64,000 bases of DNA from Xanthomonas arboricola (GTDB taxonomy: Bacteria > Pseudomonadota > Gammaproteobacteria > Xanthomonadales > Xanthomonadaceae), in the NCBI RefSeq assembly GCF_003353015.1, contig NZ_QREM01000007.1, forward strand, positions 400,681 through 464,680, in the 5' to 3' direction. The notes beneath the pieces are model-generated. The model worked only from the letters and a program-made list of their open reading frames with translations. It did no database searches and was not told where the DNA came from. Made by a program: the position numbers and the translations under genes. Positions 24,614 through 34,389 of this stretch are shown piece after piece. The number at the start of each line of letters is the position of its first letter. Positions within the stretch are counted from its first letter, which is position 1.

Positions 24614-27115
24614 TTAAGTGCCACGCGGTTTCGCCCTGTGCGTTGCAGTCGCAGTCCAAGGATCGTCGGGCCACGGATGGCGCGGATACCGCCCCTTCAT
24701 CTCCTTCCTGACATCCGGATAGGTCGTGACCCAGAAGCTCTTCAGATCCTGGGTGACCTGCAACGGCCGCCCGCCGGGCGAGAGCAGATGCAGGGTCAGC
24801 GGGATGCGGCCGTCGGCAATGCGCGGGGTTTCGGCCAGGCCGAACAGTTCCTGCAACTTGACCGCCAGCACCGGCGGCAACGGCTGCCCGGCGTGGTCGA
24901 GGGCGTAGACGATCTGCCGCTCCATGCCCGAGGGCACGCTGATGCGGTTGGGCGCGTGGCGGTCGAGCAGCTGGCGGCGGTCCCACGGCAGGGCGGCCTT
25001 GAGCGCTTCGCCCAGCGTGGCCTCCTCCAGCGCATCCAGGCGGGTCTTGCCGGCGAAGGCCGGGCGCAGCCAGGTGTCCAGCGTGTCCAGCAGCGCCGTA
25101 TCGGACAGATCGGGCAGCGCCAGCTCGGGCATCCAGGCGCGCAACGACTGCAGGCGTGCCCGCCATTGGCGCAGGCCGTCGGTCCAGGGCAAGGCATCCA
25201 GGCCCAGTTGACGCACAGCCTCGGTCAGCGCGCCGGCCGCTTGCGCCGGATCGACGCGGCCGGCCGGGCGGCTGTCGAGCACGATGCGGTCGAAGCTGGA
25301 TTGCCGGCGTGCGACCAGGGCGCGCTTGTCCGCATCCCATTGCACCAGGTCCTGCTGCACGAAGCGCTCCGGCACGCTGCGGCGCAGATAGCCTTCGTCC
25401 ACCGGCGCGGCGCGTAGCAGCAGCGCGTCCTTGGCTTCGTAACGCAGTTCGCTGGCGACCAGCCACGGCTCGCCGCGCAGGTCGCTGTGGTCGAACAGGC
25501 GCGCGCTGCGGCCGTTGGCGAGCAGGTAGCGCAGCGGGTCGTTGGGGTGGCGTGTGGCAATGCGGTCGGGGAAGGCGTGCGAGAGCAGGTCGCCCAGTGC
25601 ATGCGCTTCCACGCTGGCCGGCGGGGCGCTGTCGCAGCGCAGCCGGCGTCGCCATTGCCTGGCGGCGCTGTCGATCGCGGCCAGGCCGCCGCGGTTGGCA
25701 TCGTGCGCGCTGCGACCCTGCCGGAAGGCGGCCAGTGCGCGCCAGCGCGCAGCCAGCCCATCACCGCCCTGACGCAGCGGGTCGCGTGCTTCCAGCAAGG
25801 CCGCCAGGTCGCAGGCCAGCGCCACGCGGGTCGCATCGCCGGCCTGCGCCAGCATCGCGGCCAGGCGCGGATGGGTGCCCAGCGCGAGCATGCGCCGGCC
25901 CAGCGCGGTGATGCCGCCGCTGCCGGTGAGCGCGCCCAGCCGCTGCAGCAATTCGTGTGCGGCGGCCAGCGCGCCGGCCGGCGGTGCATCGACGAAGCGC
26001 AGCGCGGCGCTGCCCCAGGCGGCGAGCTCCAGCGCCAGGCCGGCCAGCTCCACCTGGGTGATCTCGGCGCGCCGCTGCGGTTCCAGCCGTTGCGATTGCG
26101 GCCACAGCCGGTACGCCCAGCCGCTGGCCACGCGTCCGGCGCGGCCGGCACGCTGGTCGGCCGAGGCCTGCGCAATGGTGGTGACGTCCAGCCGCGAGAA
26201 ACCGCTGTTGGGGTCGTAGTGCGGCTCGCGCGCCAGCCCGCTGTCGATGACCACGCGCACGCCGGGCAGGGTCACCGAGGACTCGGCCACATTGGTCGCC
26301 AGCACCACGCGGCGGCGCCCCGACCGGTCCGGCTGCAGCACCTGGCTTTGCGCTTCCACCGACAGCTCGCCATGCAGCGGGAGCACCTGCACGGCCGGGT
26401 CCAGCACATCCTGCAGGGCACCGTGCACACGTGCGATCTCGCGTTGGCCAGGCAGGAACACCAGCACATCGCCCGGATGGGTGGCCAGGGCGTGTTCCAC
26501 CGCACGCCGGGTCTGCGGCTCCAGTGCTTCGTCGCGGCGCGCGGGAAAGTGCGCGATCTCCACCGGGAAGCTGCGCCCGGCGCTGCTCAGGCGCGGCGCG
26601 TCGAGAAAGCCGGCCAGGCGCTCGCCATCGAGCGTGGCCGACATCGCCACGATGCGCAGGTCTTCGCGCACCTGCGCCTGCACGTCCAGCGCCAGCGCCA
26701 GGCCGAGGTCGCCGGCCAGATGGCGTTCGTGGAATTCGTCGAACAGCAGCGCGCCGACCTGCTCCAGCATCGGGTCGTCCTGGATCAAGCGGGTCAGGAT
26801 GCCCTCGGTGACGACCTCGATGCGGGTGCGCGCGGAGGTCTTGTTCTCGAAGCGGATGCGGTAGCCCACGGTCTCGCCGACCGGCTCGCCCAGCTGGCGT
26901 GCCATGAACACCGCGGCGCTGCGGGCAGCCACGCGCCGCGGTTCGAGCATCACGATGCTGCGCCCGGCCAGCCACGGCGCGTCCAGCAAGGCCAGCGGCA
27001 CCTGGCTGGTCTTGCCGGCGCCGGGCGGGGCTTCCAGCACCAGCCGCGGGTGGGCGGCCAGGCTGTCGCGCAGCTGCGGCAGCAGGGGGGAGATCGGAAA
27101 GGCAGGCTCGGTCAT
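24614..27115 (-). CDS. hrpB: ATP-dependent RNA helicase HrpB
   Basis: 833-residue DEAH-type helicase. Walker A EAPPGAGKTSQVPL is near residue 28, motif Ia LEPRRVAARSAA near 55, the Walker B variant LLFDEFHERHL (DEFH, characteristic of HrpB) near 122, SAT in VAMSATLDGERLA near 150, and helicase C motifs VLATNVAESSVTLPGV and QRAGRAGRVASG near 290-330. The HA2 and HrpB C-terminal domains complete the usual length. The start is ATG 27115; the open frame continues upstream antisense to the chemotaxis receptor gene but has no family sequence there. This is the RNA helicase HrpB, not the type III secretion HrpB proteins. The cellular substrate is unknown. Confidence 0.92.
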   Translation of the reverse strand: MTEPAFPISPLLPQLRDSLAAHPRLVLEAPPGAGKTSQVPLALLDAPWLAGRSIVMLEPRRVAARSAAVFMARQLGEPVGETVGYRIRFENKTSARTRIEVVTEGILTRLIQDDPMLEQVGALLFDEFHERHLAGDLGLALALDVQAQVREDLRIVAMSATLDGERLAGFLDAPRLSSAGRSFPVEIAHFPARRDEALEPQTRRAVEHALATHPGDVLVFLPGQREIARVHGALQDVLDPAVQVLPLHGELSVEAQSQVLQPDRSGRRRVVLATNVAESSVTLPGVRVVIDSGLAREPHYDPNSGFSRLDVTTIAQASADQRAGRAGRVASGWAYRLWPQSQRLEPQRRAEITQVELAGLALELAAWGSAALRFVDAPPAGALAAAHELLQRLGALTGSGGITALGRRMLALGTHPRLAAMLAQAGDATRVALACDLAALLEARDPLRQGGDGLAARWRALAAFRQGRSAHDANRGGLAAIDSAARQWRRRLRCDSAPPASVEAHALGDLLSHAFPDRIATRHPNDPLRYLLANGRSARLFDHSDLRGEPWLVASELRYEAKDALLLRAAPVDEGYLRRSVPERFVQQDLVQWDADKRALVARRQSSFDRIVLDSRPAGRVDPAQAAGALTEAVRQLGLDALPWTDGLRQWRARLQSLRAWMPELALPDLSDTALLDTLDTWLRPAFAGKTRLDALEEATLGEALKAALPWDRRQLLDRHAPNRISVPSGMERQIVYALDHAGQPLPPVLAVKLQELFGLAETPRIADGRIPLTLHLLSPGGRPLQVTQDLKSFWVTTYPDVRKEMKGRYPRHPWPDDPWTATATHRAKPRGT

Positions 27116-27298
27116 GCGCGGGGAGGATACGGGGCTGCCACGGATGGCGCGATGGTCAGGCGGTTGGGTGAAGCCTGTCAGGGAATCCGGAAGTGCTCCG
27201 CCTTTCTGGCACGCAAGCGATGATTCTGCCGGCCAGCGCCGCTTCAGATCGGTCAGACGCAAGTCGATAACCAGTGCAATCCCCACTTTGGATGCACC

Positions 27299-29416
27299 AT
27301 GTCTGCTGCCACCCCGAAATTCGTCAGCTTGCAAAGCAAGCTGCTCGGCGCACTCGCGCTGGGCCTGTCGATCATCCTGCTGTGTGCCCTTGGTGGGTTG
27401 GGTACGGCGTGGCTGAGCCTGTCGGGCAAGGTGCCGCCGGAGGTGGCGCAGGCCTCCAGCAGCGAGGAGATCACCCGCGATTTCCGCCTGCAGGTGCAGG
27501 AATGGAAAAATGTCCTGATCCGCGGGCGCGATCCGGCGCAGCTGGACAGGCACCTGGGCGCCTTCCGCGAGCAGGGCCGGAAGGTGCAGGCAGGCACCGC
27601 CGCGCTGGCCAAGGCCACCCGGGACCCGCAGGCGCGCAAGCTGGCACAGGACTTTGCCAGGGCGCATCTGGGTTTGCAGAGCAGTTACGAAGCGGCACTG
27701 GGCCAGTTCGCCGAGTCCGGTTACGACACCCAGCTGGGCGACCAACTGGTCAAGGGCCAGGACCGCGCGCCCAGCCAGACGCTGGACGCGCTGGTGACGC
27801 GCAGCAAGACCCTGGCCGATGCCGCGGTGCTGGCCGGTTCGCAATCGGCGCAGCACAAGCTGGTGCTGTCGGCGGTGGCCACCATCGTGGCGGCGCTGTG
27901 CCTGGTGGCGGTGCTGGGCTGGTGGATCCGTCGCTCGATCGTGCGCCCGATCGAACACGTCGCACGTGCGGCACGCCAGGTGGCGGCCGGCGATCTGTCG
28001 GCGCGCGCAGCGGTCAGCAATCGCGATGAAATCGGCCTGCTCGGCCAGGCCATGGGCCAGGTGGTCAACACGCTCACGGATGTCTCCACCGCGCAGGCCG
28101 ACATGGCACAGCGCCACGAAGCCGGGCAGATGAGTTTCCGCATGGACGCGCAGGCCTTCCCGGGCGCGTACGGCCGCATGGTCGACGACACCAATGGCCT
28201 GATCGGCGCGCAGGTCGGTCTGATCGGCGACATGCTGCAGGTGATGCAGCATTACGCGGTCGGCGACATGTCGGTGGACATGCCGCGCCTGCCGGGCGAG
28301 AAGGCGCAGATCACCGAGGCGATGGACACCACCAAGCGCAACCTGGCGGCGATCAACGGCGAAATCCGTGGCCTGGTCGACGCGGCTGCGGCCGGCGACT
28401 TCGCCACGCGCGGCAATGCAGAGGCCTACCAGTTCGAATTCCGCGCCATGGTCAGCGGCGTCAACGGCCTGATGCAGAACGTGGACCAGAACCTGGCCGA
28501 GCTGTCGCAGCTGCTCAAGGCGATCGCCGATGGCGACCTGACCGCGCGCATGCACGGCAACCAGCAAGGCGTGTTTGCGCGCATGCGCGACGATGCCAAC
28601 GCCACCGTGCAGCGCCTGACCGATATCGTCGGCGACATCACCCTGGCCGCGCAGACCATCCGCACCGCCTCGGCGGAAATTGCCGCCGGCAACAACGACC
28701 TGGCGCAGCGCACCGAACAGCAGGCCGCCAACCTGGAAGAAACCGCCGCCTCGATGGAAGAGCTCACCTCCACCGTGCGCCAGAACGCCGACACCGCGCA
28801 GCAGGCCAGCCGCGGCGCGCAGGCGGCCGCGGAGATCGCCGGCCGCGGTGGCGAGATGGTGGCCAGCGTGGTCGACACCATGGGCGAGATCGAGGTCTCG
28901 TCGAAGAAGATCGCCGAGATCATCAGCGTCATCGACGGCATCGCGTTCCAGACCAATATCCTGGCCTTGAACGCGGCTGTGGAAGCCGCACGGGCGGGCG
29001 AACAGGGCCGTGGTTTCGCCGTGGTCGCCACGGAGGTACGTGCACTGGCGCAGCGTTCGGCCGGCGCGGCCAAGGAGATCAAGCAGCTGATCGATGCTTC
29101 GGTGGACAGCGTGGAGCGTGGCAGCGCGCGCGTGGATCAGGCCGGGCAGACGATGCAGCAGATCGTGCAGTCGGTGCAGCAGGTCACCACCTTGATCGCG
29201 GAAATTTCCGCCGCATCGCGCGAACAGTCGTCCGGCATCGAGCAGGTCGCCCGCACCGTCAACGACATGGACGAAACCACCCAGCGCAACGCCGCACTGG
29301 TGGAAGAAGCCTCGGCCGCGGCACGGGCGATGGAAGAGCAGGCGGTGGACCTGAGCGAAGCGGTATCGGTATTCCGCCTGGATGCACGCCGGCCGCGGTT
29401 GGCGGCTGCGGCTTGA
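27299..29416 (+). CDS. Methyl-accepting chemotaxis protein
   Basis: 705-residue receptor. TM1 is at about residues 14-40 and TM2 at about 188-210, enclosing a ~150-residue helical periplasmic domain. A HAMP domain follows (about 211-265), then an extended tandem-HAMP-like region to about 440, and the MA signalling domain, whose tip [22 protein letters not shown] near 545 is intact. The C-terminus ends RPRLAAAA, without a CheR-docking pentapeptide, so adaptation would depend on other receptors. The ligand cannot be told from sequence. Divergent from hrpB. Confidence 0.92.
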   Translation: MSAATPKFVSLQSKLLGALALGLSIILLCALGGLGTAWLSLSGKVPPEVAQASSSEEITRDFRLQVQEWKNVLIRGRDPAQLDRHLGAFREQGRKVQAGTAALAKATRDPQARKLAQDFARAHLGLQSSYEAALGQFAESGYDTQLGDQLVKGQDRAPSQTLDALVTRSKTLADAAVLAGSQSAQHKLVLSAVATIVAALCLVAVLGWWIRRSIVRPIEHVARAARQVAAGDLSARAAVSNRDEIGLLGQAMGQVVNTLTDVSTAQADMAQRHEAGQMSFRMDAQAFPGAYGRMVDDTNGLIGAQVGLIGDMLQVMQHYAVGDMSVDMPRLPGEKAQITEAMDTTKRNLAAINGEIRGLVDAAAAGDFATRGNAEAYQFEFRAMVSGVNGLMQNVDQNLAELSQLLKAIADGDLTARMHGNQQGVFARMRDDANATVQRLTDIVGDITLAAQTIRTASAEIAAGNNDLAQRTEQQAANLEETAASMEELTSTVRQNADTAQQASRGAQAAAEIAGRGGEMVASVVDTMGEIEVSSKKIAEIISVIDGIAFQTNILALNAAVEAARAGEQGRGFAVVATEVRALAQRSAGAAKEIKQLIDASVDSVERGSARVDQAGQTMQQIVQSVQQVTTLIAEISAASREQSSGIEQVARTVNDMDETTQRNAALVEEASAAARAMEEQAVDLSEAVSVFRLDARRPRLAAAA

Positions 29417-29541
29417 TTTGGTCGGTCGTTGTAGTGGTGGCCAGGCGCGGTATTTCTGATGCGGGCGCAACGCGCCTGCTGCTGGTCTACGCGAAAAGCC
29501 ACCAATAGCCAGATGCGCAAGCCGCACACGCTGGTGCAGCT

Positions 29542-30270
29542 TCAATCGGTTGGCCCGGTTGGCCCGGTTGGCCCGGTTGGTCCGGTTGGTCCGGTAGGTC
29601 CGGTTGGTGCGGCCGGCGGATCGACGTCGCCCTGATACTGCTTGCCGAAGCACTTCTGCAAACGCTGATCGCGCTCGCGTTGCGTACACGGTTGGCGCAG
29701 TGCGCCGGTCATCGACAGTGCCGCGCCAGCAAGCTTGGAACGAAATGCCCAGGTCTGCTGGATCTCGCCGCCATCCGGGGTCCAGGCGTTGGCAAAGCGC
29801 GTTGTCTGATAATCCACCGGTGCTGTGTGTTGCATGGGATTGCGTGCGGAAGCTGCCGTGCCGACGACAGTGGCCGGCAGTGAAAGATTCAACGACTGCG
29901 AGTGAGTGCCGGAGGTGGCAGCGGTGCTGTCGGATGGGCGTGCTGATGGCTGCTGCATGTCTGCCTCTGGCATTGCTTGCGTGCTGCGAGTCATCGCCGC
30001 GTTTATCCCAGCGCTTGCCGCGCGTAGCGGCGAGGTTGACCGGGGGAGCATGCTGGACGGTGGTGTCTGCGGACTGGTTGTCTGCAGCGGGCGCGGCACA
30101 ACTATCAACCTCATTCGCGGCGTATTGGCGCGTTCCCGATCCGTTGCGACGATCGGCAGTGTGCGGACTAGCCACAGCGCGAACAGGCCATGCAGGGCAA
30201 GCACCGCCACGATGGCCAAGACGCGCTCGAGTTGCCGGTCGTCAGCACGGCGCTGTGTCGCAGGGTCCAT
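29542..30270 (-). CDS. Single-pass membrane protein with collagen-like GPT tail
   Basis: 242-residue protein if ATG 30270 is used (an in-frame ATG at 30303 is possible). One membrane helix at about 17-38 (VLAIVAVLALHGLFALWLV) follows a charged cytoplasmic N-terminus, as in TonB-like proteins. A Ser/Thr/Pro/Gln-rich, probably disordered periplasmic region (55-150) leads to a short folded part with two cysteines (CTQRERDQRLQKCFGKQY). The C-terminus is a Gly-Pro-Thr repeat (six triplets) encoded by 9-bp tandem units. No known family is recognised; the repeat may vary in number between strains. Confidence 0.6.
   Translation of the reverse strand: MDPATQRRADDRQLERVLAIVAVLALHGLFALWLVRTLPIVATDRERANTPRMRLIVVPRPLQTTSPQTPPSSMLPRSTSPLRAASAGINAAMTRSTQAMPEADMQQPSARPSDSTAATSGTHSQSLNLSLPATVVGTAASARNPMQHTAPVDYQTTRFANAWTPDGGEIQQTWAFRSKLAGAALSMTGALRQPCTQRERDQRLQKCFGKQYQGDVDPPAAPTGPTGPTGPTGPTGPTGPTD
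29545..29607. repeat. Tandem 9-bp repeat encoding the GPT tail
   Basis: Seven contiguous 9-bp units of the type CCCGGTTGG (variants TCCGGTTGG, TCCGGTAGG, ATCGGTTGG). On the minus strand they encode Pro-Thr-Gly triplets. Because the unit is a multiple of three, copy-number change would lengthen or shorten the tail without a frameshift. Confidence 0.9.
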
Positions 30271-30421
30271 CCGATCACGTCCGTGTGTGCAGGACGCGAG
30301 CATATCGGCAGTGGCGTTGGATTTGCGTTTGGCGCTAGTTGCTAGCAGACATGCGTTACCTGCGATCGACTGGTCTCGCAGCGGCGTTTGGCTTCGGTCA
30401 GGAGCCGGGTCGGTCGAGTGC

Positions 30422-30524
30422 GCGGTGCCCTCACCGCTCGCGGGACATGCCGTGAACCCGTCCCTGAAGGCTCGGTGGCGGCATCCATGCCGCCACACGG
30501 TCCCGCAAGCGGCGAGGACACCGC
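30422..30524 (+). repeat. Intergenic hairpin repeat, copy A
   Basis: Outer arms pair GCGGTG...CACCGC and CGCGGGAC...GTCCCGC. The inner hairpin GTGGCGGCAT-CC-ATGCCGCCAC is at 30475-30496, flanked by GGCTC and GGTCCCGC. Related copies are at 30672-30740 (inverted) and 54209-54297, with different but still paired arms. Confidence 0.75.
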
Positions 30525-30671
30525 ACCAGAGAGTGGGTCGATGGTTTTTTCAAAAGTGGGCTATCTCGCTGGTTGCAGTGGCTTGCTGATGCGGGCCGCA
30601 ACTGCAGGACAGTCAAGCGCATTAACGGTACCTCGTGCAGTGCTTGCACCGTGCACACCGACCATCTCGAC

Positions 30672-30740
30672 AGGTCCTTGCCCGCCCGCCGTCGCGGGAC
30701 CTGACGCGGCATGGATGCCGCGTCAGAGCCTTCCTGTCTG
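30672..30740 (-). repeat. Intergenic hairpin repeat, copy B (inverted)
   Basis: On the minus strand, GGCTC is followed by TGACGCGGCAT-CC-ATGCCGCGTCA (30725-30702) and GGTCCCGC. Same flanks and loop as copy A but different arms, all base-paired. Confidence 0.75.
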
Positions 30741-30799
30741 CGGGTGTCGCCGGTCGGCGTGGTGGAGACATAACGGCCAGGCAGGGCCCCGACGATTCC

Positions 30800-30864
30800 G
30801 TAGGAGCGCCCTTGGGCGCGATGGGGCGTCTCGGTAAAGCCTGTCGCGCCGAGGGCGCTCCTAC
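30800..30864. repeat. GTAG-type REP palindrome 1
   Basis: Perfect 12-bp arms GTAGGAGCGCCC (30800-30811) and GGGCGCTCCTAC (30853-30864) with further pairing inside. The GTAG head and GGAGCG stem are those of the GTAG REP families of Stenotrophomonas and Xanthomonas, spread by RAYT transposases. Confidence 0.75.
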
Positions 30865-30882
30865 AGGGGCGGCGCGGCGTGT

Positions 30883-30952
30883 CGTAGGAGCGCACCTGGG
30901 CGCGATGGGGCGTTCCCGGGGCAGCCCGGTCGCGCCCGGGTGCGCTCCTACG
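30883..30952. repeat. GTAG-type REP palindrome 2
   Basis: Arms at 30883-30904 and 30931-30952 pair over 22 bp with a single T-G wobble (head CGTAGGAGCGCACC). It lies 18 bp after palindrome 1 in the same arrangement. Confidence 0.8.
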
Positions 30953-31115
30953 AGATGGTGGTCGGTCGCCGGTCTGCGGATGTCGCTGGTCGGCGTGGTG
31001 AAGACATAACGGCCAGGCACGGTCCCGACGATGATGGATTCACCGCGTGTCCCGCGATGGTGGGTGGGCAAGGGCCCTGCAACCAAGCCGCGGATCACCA
31101 CTAGCGGCGCAGCGA

Positions 31116-32159
31116 TCAAACGCCCTGCCGACTTGCCAACTTGTCCAGCCGATCCAGCAGACTCACCCAGAACGCTGCCGGCAACTCCGCCTTGAGCGGC
31201 ACGCTGTACAGCCACTCATCGGCGAACGGCCGGCATTTGACCGCGTCTTTTTCCGTCATCAGCACCGGCAGGCGGCTGCCGAAACTGAAGTCGGCGGCGC
31301 GATAGACGTGGTGATCGGGAAAGGCATGCGGGACCACGCCAATGCCGCGCGCGCGCAGCATCGCAAAGAAGCGTTCCGGATGCGCGATCCCGGCCACTGC
31401 ATGCACGCGCTGGCCGGCCAGCCTGCTCAATGGCTGGGTGCGCTTGCCATCCATCGGTTGCACGCTGTCGATGCTCAGGCGCATCTGCCACTCGCCGAAT
31501 CCGGCGTCATCGGGCGCGGGCGTGGGTGTCGTCGTCGCTGCGCTGGCCTGGCCCAGGTTGACCACGCGGAAATCGCAGTCGCGCGCACGCGCCGCCGGTT
31601 CGCGCAACGGCCCGGCCGGCAACAGGCGCCCGTTACCGTAGCGGCGCTGGCCATCGACCACTTCGATCTCCACATCGCGGGCGAGCCGGTAGTGCTGCAG
31701 CCCGTCATCGCAGACGACGATGTCGCAGCCGGCTTCGACCAGGGCGCGCGCCGCGGCCAGGCGATCGCGGTCCACGCGCACGCGGGCGCCGGTTTTCCAG
31801 GCGATCAGTACCGGCTCGTCGCCGCCGAGCGCCACCGGCGTGTCCGCTTCGACCCAGCGTGCGGTCTCCGACGCCTCGCGGCCATAACCGCGGCTGGCGA
31901 CACCGGGCGTCCAGCCGGCTTCCTGCAACCTGGTGACCAGGGCAATCGTCAACGGGGTCTTGCCGGTGCCGCCAGCGGTCACGTTGCCCACCACGATCAC
32001 CGGCACCGGCACCCCATGGCGCTTGCGCCAGCCGCGACGATACAGGGCGCGACGCAGCGCGATGGCAGCACCATAGACCGGCGCCAGCAGGCGCGCCGGC
32101 AGCGGGATCGGCGCATTGTCGTACCAGTAGCCCGGCGTGCGGGTGCCGCGCTTGCTCAT
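31116..32159 (-). CDS. lpxK: Tetraacyldisaccharide 4'-kinase
   Basis: 347-residue inner-membrane-associated kinase of lipid A synthesis; it phosphorylates the 4' position of tetraacyldisaccharide 1-phosphate to give lipid IVA. The P-loop [12 protein letters not shown] is near residue 58, after an N-terminal amphipathic/membrane segment ([19 protein letters not shown]). A DDGLQH motif near 151 and [10 protein letters not shown] near 305 are conserved in LpxK. The start overlaps the msbA stop by four bases, so it is the last gene of exbB-exbD-msbA-lpxK. Confidence 0.95.
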   Translation of the reverse strand: MSKRGTRTPGYWYDNAPIPLPARLLAPVYGAAIALRRALYRRGWRKRHGVPVPVIVVGNVTAGGTGKTPLTIALVTRLQEAGWTPGVASRGYGREASETARWVEADTPVALGGDEPVLIAWKTGARVRVDRDRLAAARALVEAGCDIVVCDDGLQHYRLARDVEIEVVDGQRRYGNGRLLPAGPLREPAARARDCDFRVVNLGQASAATTTPTPAPDDAGFGEWQMRLSIDSVQPMDGKRTQPLSRLAGQRVHAVAGIAHPERFFAMLRARGIGVVPHAFPDHHVYRAADFSFGSRLPVLMTEKDAVKCRPFADEWLYSVPLKAELPAAFWVSLLDRLDKLASRQGV

Positions 32160-33925
32160 GCCTGACGTTCGCGAAACTGCATGCCGTGCAGGTGCGAGTA
32201 CAAGCCACCCTGCTCCAGCAATTGATGATGGGTGCCGCGCTCGACGATGCGGCCCTGGTCCATCACCAGTACCTGGTCGGCATGTTCGATCGTGGACAGG
32301 CGGTGAGCGATCACCAGGGTGGTACGGTCCGGCATCAATTTATGCAGGGCGTCCTGCACCAGGCGTTCGGATTCGTTGTCCAGCGCTGCGGTGGCTTCGT
32401 CCAGGATCAGGATCGGCGCGTCCTTGAGCATCGCGCGCGCAATCGCCAGACGCTGGCGCTGGCCGCCGGACAGGCGTCCGCCCTTGGTGCCCACATGCGA
32501 CTGCAGGCCTTCGGGCAGTTGCGCGACGAACTCCATCGCATTGGCGCCCAGGATGGCGCGTTCCAGCTGGCCGGCGTCGGCACTGCGCATTTCGCCATAG
32601 GCGACGTTGTCGGCGATGCTGCCGTCGAACAGCATCACCTGCTGGCCGACCAGGGCAATCTGTCGACGCAGATCGGCCAGTGCGTACGCCTGCACCGGGT
32701 GCCCGTCGAGCAGGATCTGCCCGGACTCTGCCTCGTAGAAGCGCGGGATCAACTTGATCAGGCTGGACTTGCCGCTGCCGGAACGCCCGACGATCGCCGT
32801 CACCGTGCCCGGCTGCGCCACGAAACTGACCTCGGCCAGGGCCGGATTCACCTGCCCCGGATAACGCGCAGTGACATTGCGGAATTCGATCAGGCCCCTG
32901 GCACGCGTCAGCGGCACCGTGCCCTGGTCCGGCTCATCGGGACTGTCGAGCACCGAGAACAGGCGCTCGGCCGAGGCCAGGCCACGCTGCACCATGTTCT
33001 GCACATTGGTGAGCTGCTTGAGGCCCGGAATGATCGTCAGCATCGAGGTCATCAGCACCACGAAATCACCTGCGGTCAGCCGCCCGGCCAATGCCTGCGC
33101 ACCAGCGACGAACAGCAGCGCCGACAGGCCGATCGCACCGATCATCTGCACCGTGGCGGTGGAAATGCCGCGGGTGGATTCGACCTTCATCGCCAGCCGC
33201 AGGTTGCGGTCGGCCAGCGCACCATAGCGCTCCATCTCGGTCTGCTGGGCGCCGTAGATCTTGACCTCCTGATGGCTGGACAAGGTCTGGTCGGCCGCCT
33301 GCAACAGATGCGCGCCGCTTTCCTGGATGCTGTGGCTGATGCGGCGATAGCGCCGCGCCACCTTGTCCATCACCCAGGCCAGCACCGGCGCCAGCACCAG
33401 GATGGTCAGAGTGACCTGCCAGCTATGCCAGAGCATCAGCGCCAGCGCGCCGATCACCTGCAGCGACTGCTGGATCATCACCTTGACCGCATCCACCGCC
33501 GCCTGCGCCACCTGGTCCGAGTCCGAACCCAGGCGGATCAGCATCGACGGCACCGGCTCGGAATCGAAGCGCGAACCCGGCAGGCGCAGGTATTTGGACA
33601 TCACCTTGACGCGCAGGTCGCGCGCGATGCTGCGTGCGGATTTGCCCATCGCCATGTCGGTGATGTAGCCGGCGACCCCGCGCACCACGAACAACAGGAT
33701 GATCTGCACCGGCAGCCAGCGACTGACTTCGGCGTTCTTGTAGATGAAGGTTTCGTCGGTGATTGGCTTCATCAACGCCAGGAAGCCGGTCGTGCCTGCC
33801 GCCTCGACCAGCGCGGCAATCAGCGCGGCGACCAGCAACAGGCGGTACGGCTTGGCAAACGCCAGCAGGCGACGGTACGTGCGCCAGGACGAGACTGGCG
33901 CCGGGCGGTCGTTGGAGGTGGTCAC
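32156..33925 (-). CDS. msbA: Lipid A export ATP-binding/permease MsbA
   Basis: 589-residue fused ABC transporter. The N-terminal ABC transmembrane domain has about six helices (residues 20-320) and the nucleotide domain has Walker [10 protein letters not shown] at 380-388, signature LSGGQ at 485-489, and Walker [13 protein letters not shown] with Asp509 and Glu510. MsbA flips lipid A core across the inner membrane. Length is that of the family. Overlaps of four bases with exbD before it and lpxK after it show tight translational coupling of lipid A export and synthesis. Confidence 0.95.
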   Translation of the reverse strand: MTTSNDRPAPVSSWRTYRRLLAFAKPYRLLLVAALIAALVEAAGTTGFLALMKPITDETFIYKNAEVSRWLPVQIILLFVVRGVAGYITDMAMGKSARSIARDLRVKVMSKYLRLPGSRFDSEPVPSMLIRLGSDSDQVAQAAVDAVKVMIQQSLQVIGALALMLWHSWQVTLTILVLAPVLAWVMDKVARRYRRISHSIQESGAHLLQAADQTLSSHQEVKIYGAQQTEMERYGALADRNLRLAMKVESTRGISTATVQMIGAIGLSALLFVAGAQALAGRLTAGDFVVLMTSMLTIIPGLKQLTNVQNMVQRGLASAERLFSVLDSPDEPDQGTVPLTRARGLIEFRNVTARYPGQVNPALAEVSFVAQPGTVTAIVGRSGSGKSSLIKLIPRFYEAESGQILLDGHPVQAYALADLRRQIALVGQQVMLFDGSIADNVAYGEMRSADAGQLERAILGANAMEFVAQLPEGLQSHVGTKGGRLSGGQRQRLAIARAMLKDAPILILDEATAALDNESERLVQDALHKLMPDRTTLVIAHRLSTIEHADQVLVMDQGRIVERGTHHQLLEQGGLYSHLHGMQFRERQA

Positions 33926-34386
33926 TGGCGGGTTCCGTTGTTGCGTGTGTGGCCGGGTGTGGGTGTGGTGCCGGCCTGCGGCGCCGTGGCGATTGCGATG
34001 CGGCGGAAGCCGAGCTGCCCCAGCGCATCCTGCGCGGTCACCACCGCCTGATACGGCGTGCGTGCGTCCGCGCGCATCAACACCGTCTGCTCGCGGTCGT
34101 CACCGGCGATCTGGGCAATGGTCTGCTTGAGCGAATCCACATCCGAACGCAGCACTTCCTGATCGTTGATGAAATAACGCCCGTCGGCATTGACCAGCAC
34201 GCTCAATGAACGCGGCGGCGCGCTGGTGTGTTGGTCGCTGGCGGTCGGCAGCTGCAATTGCAGCGTGGAGCGTGCGTCGAAGGTCGTGGTCACCACGAAA
34301 AAGATGATGAGGACAAGGATCACGTCAATCAATGGCACCAGATCGATATGCGGCTCGTCCTGGCTTCGGTCACTGCCGATGCGCAT
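33922..34386 (-). CDS. exbD: Biopolymer transport protein ExbD/TolR family
   Basis: 154-residue ExbD/TolR protein. A short cytoplasmic N-terminus leads to one membrane helix (about 16-36) with the functionally essential Asp21 in LVPLIDVILVLIIFF. A periplasmic domain follows; its C-terminus (APQAGTTPTPGHTRNN) is hydrophilic and longer than in E. coli ExbD. With ExbB it forms a proton-driven motor that energises TonB-type transport. This exbB-exbD pair beside msbA is separate from the usual tonB-linked pair and may serve envelope transport; that role is inferred. Confidence 0.92.
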   Translation of the reverse strand: MRIGSDRSQDEPHIDLVPLIDVILVLIIFFVVTTTFDARSTLQLQLPTASDQHTSAPPRSLSVLVNADGRYFINDQEVLRSDVDSLKQTIAQIAGDDREQTVLMRADARTPYQAVVTAQDALGQLGFRRIAIATAPQAGTTPTPGHTRNNGTRQ

Positions 34387-34389
34387 CCG

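Larger units (their letters stand above)
30737..31032 (+). repeat. 60-bp direct repeat, two copies 236 bp apart
   Basis: 30737-30796 and 30973-31032 share TCTGCGG, GTCGGCGTGGTG, GACATAACGGCCAGGCA and CCCGACGAT, with about seven differences. The copies enclose the two GTAG-type palindromes, suggesting a duplication of a whole repeat block. Confidence 0.75.
30271..31115. other. 845-bp gene-free region built of intergenic repeats
   Basis: No gene can be supported. It is a mosaic of a hairpin family with CATCC loops (30422-30524 and, inverted, 30672-30740), two GTAG-type palindromes (30800-30864, 30883-30952) and a 60-bp direct repeat 236 bp apart (30737-30796 and 30973-31032). A partial end of the first family lies at 31034-31062. 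Confidence 0.7.

Noticed and set aside
24614..27115. hrpB as a type III secretion gene
   Set aside because: The protein is a DEAH-box RNA helicase; the name is shared by chance with hrp secretion genes.
24614..30175. A single 1853-codon open frame on the minus strand
   Set aside because: Only the part below 27115 has HrpB motifs. The rest runs antisense to the chemotaxis receptor gene and is open because of the GC-rich codon pattern.
30271..31115. Open frames in the repeat region as small genes
   Set aside because: All are made of palindromic repeats read in various frames; none has a ribosome site or a protein-like pattern.
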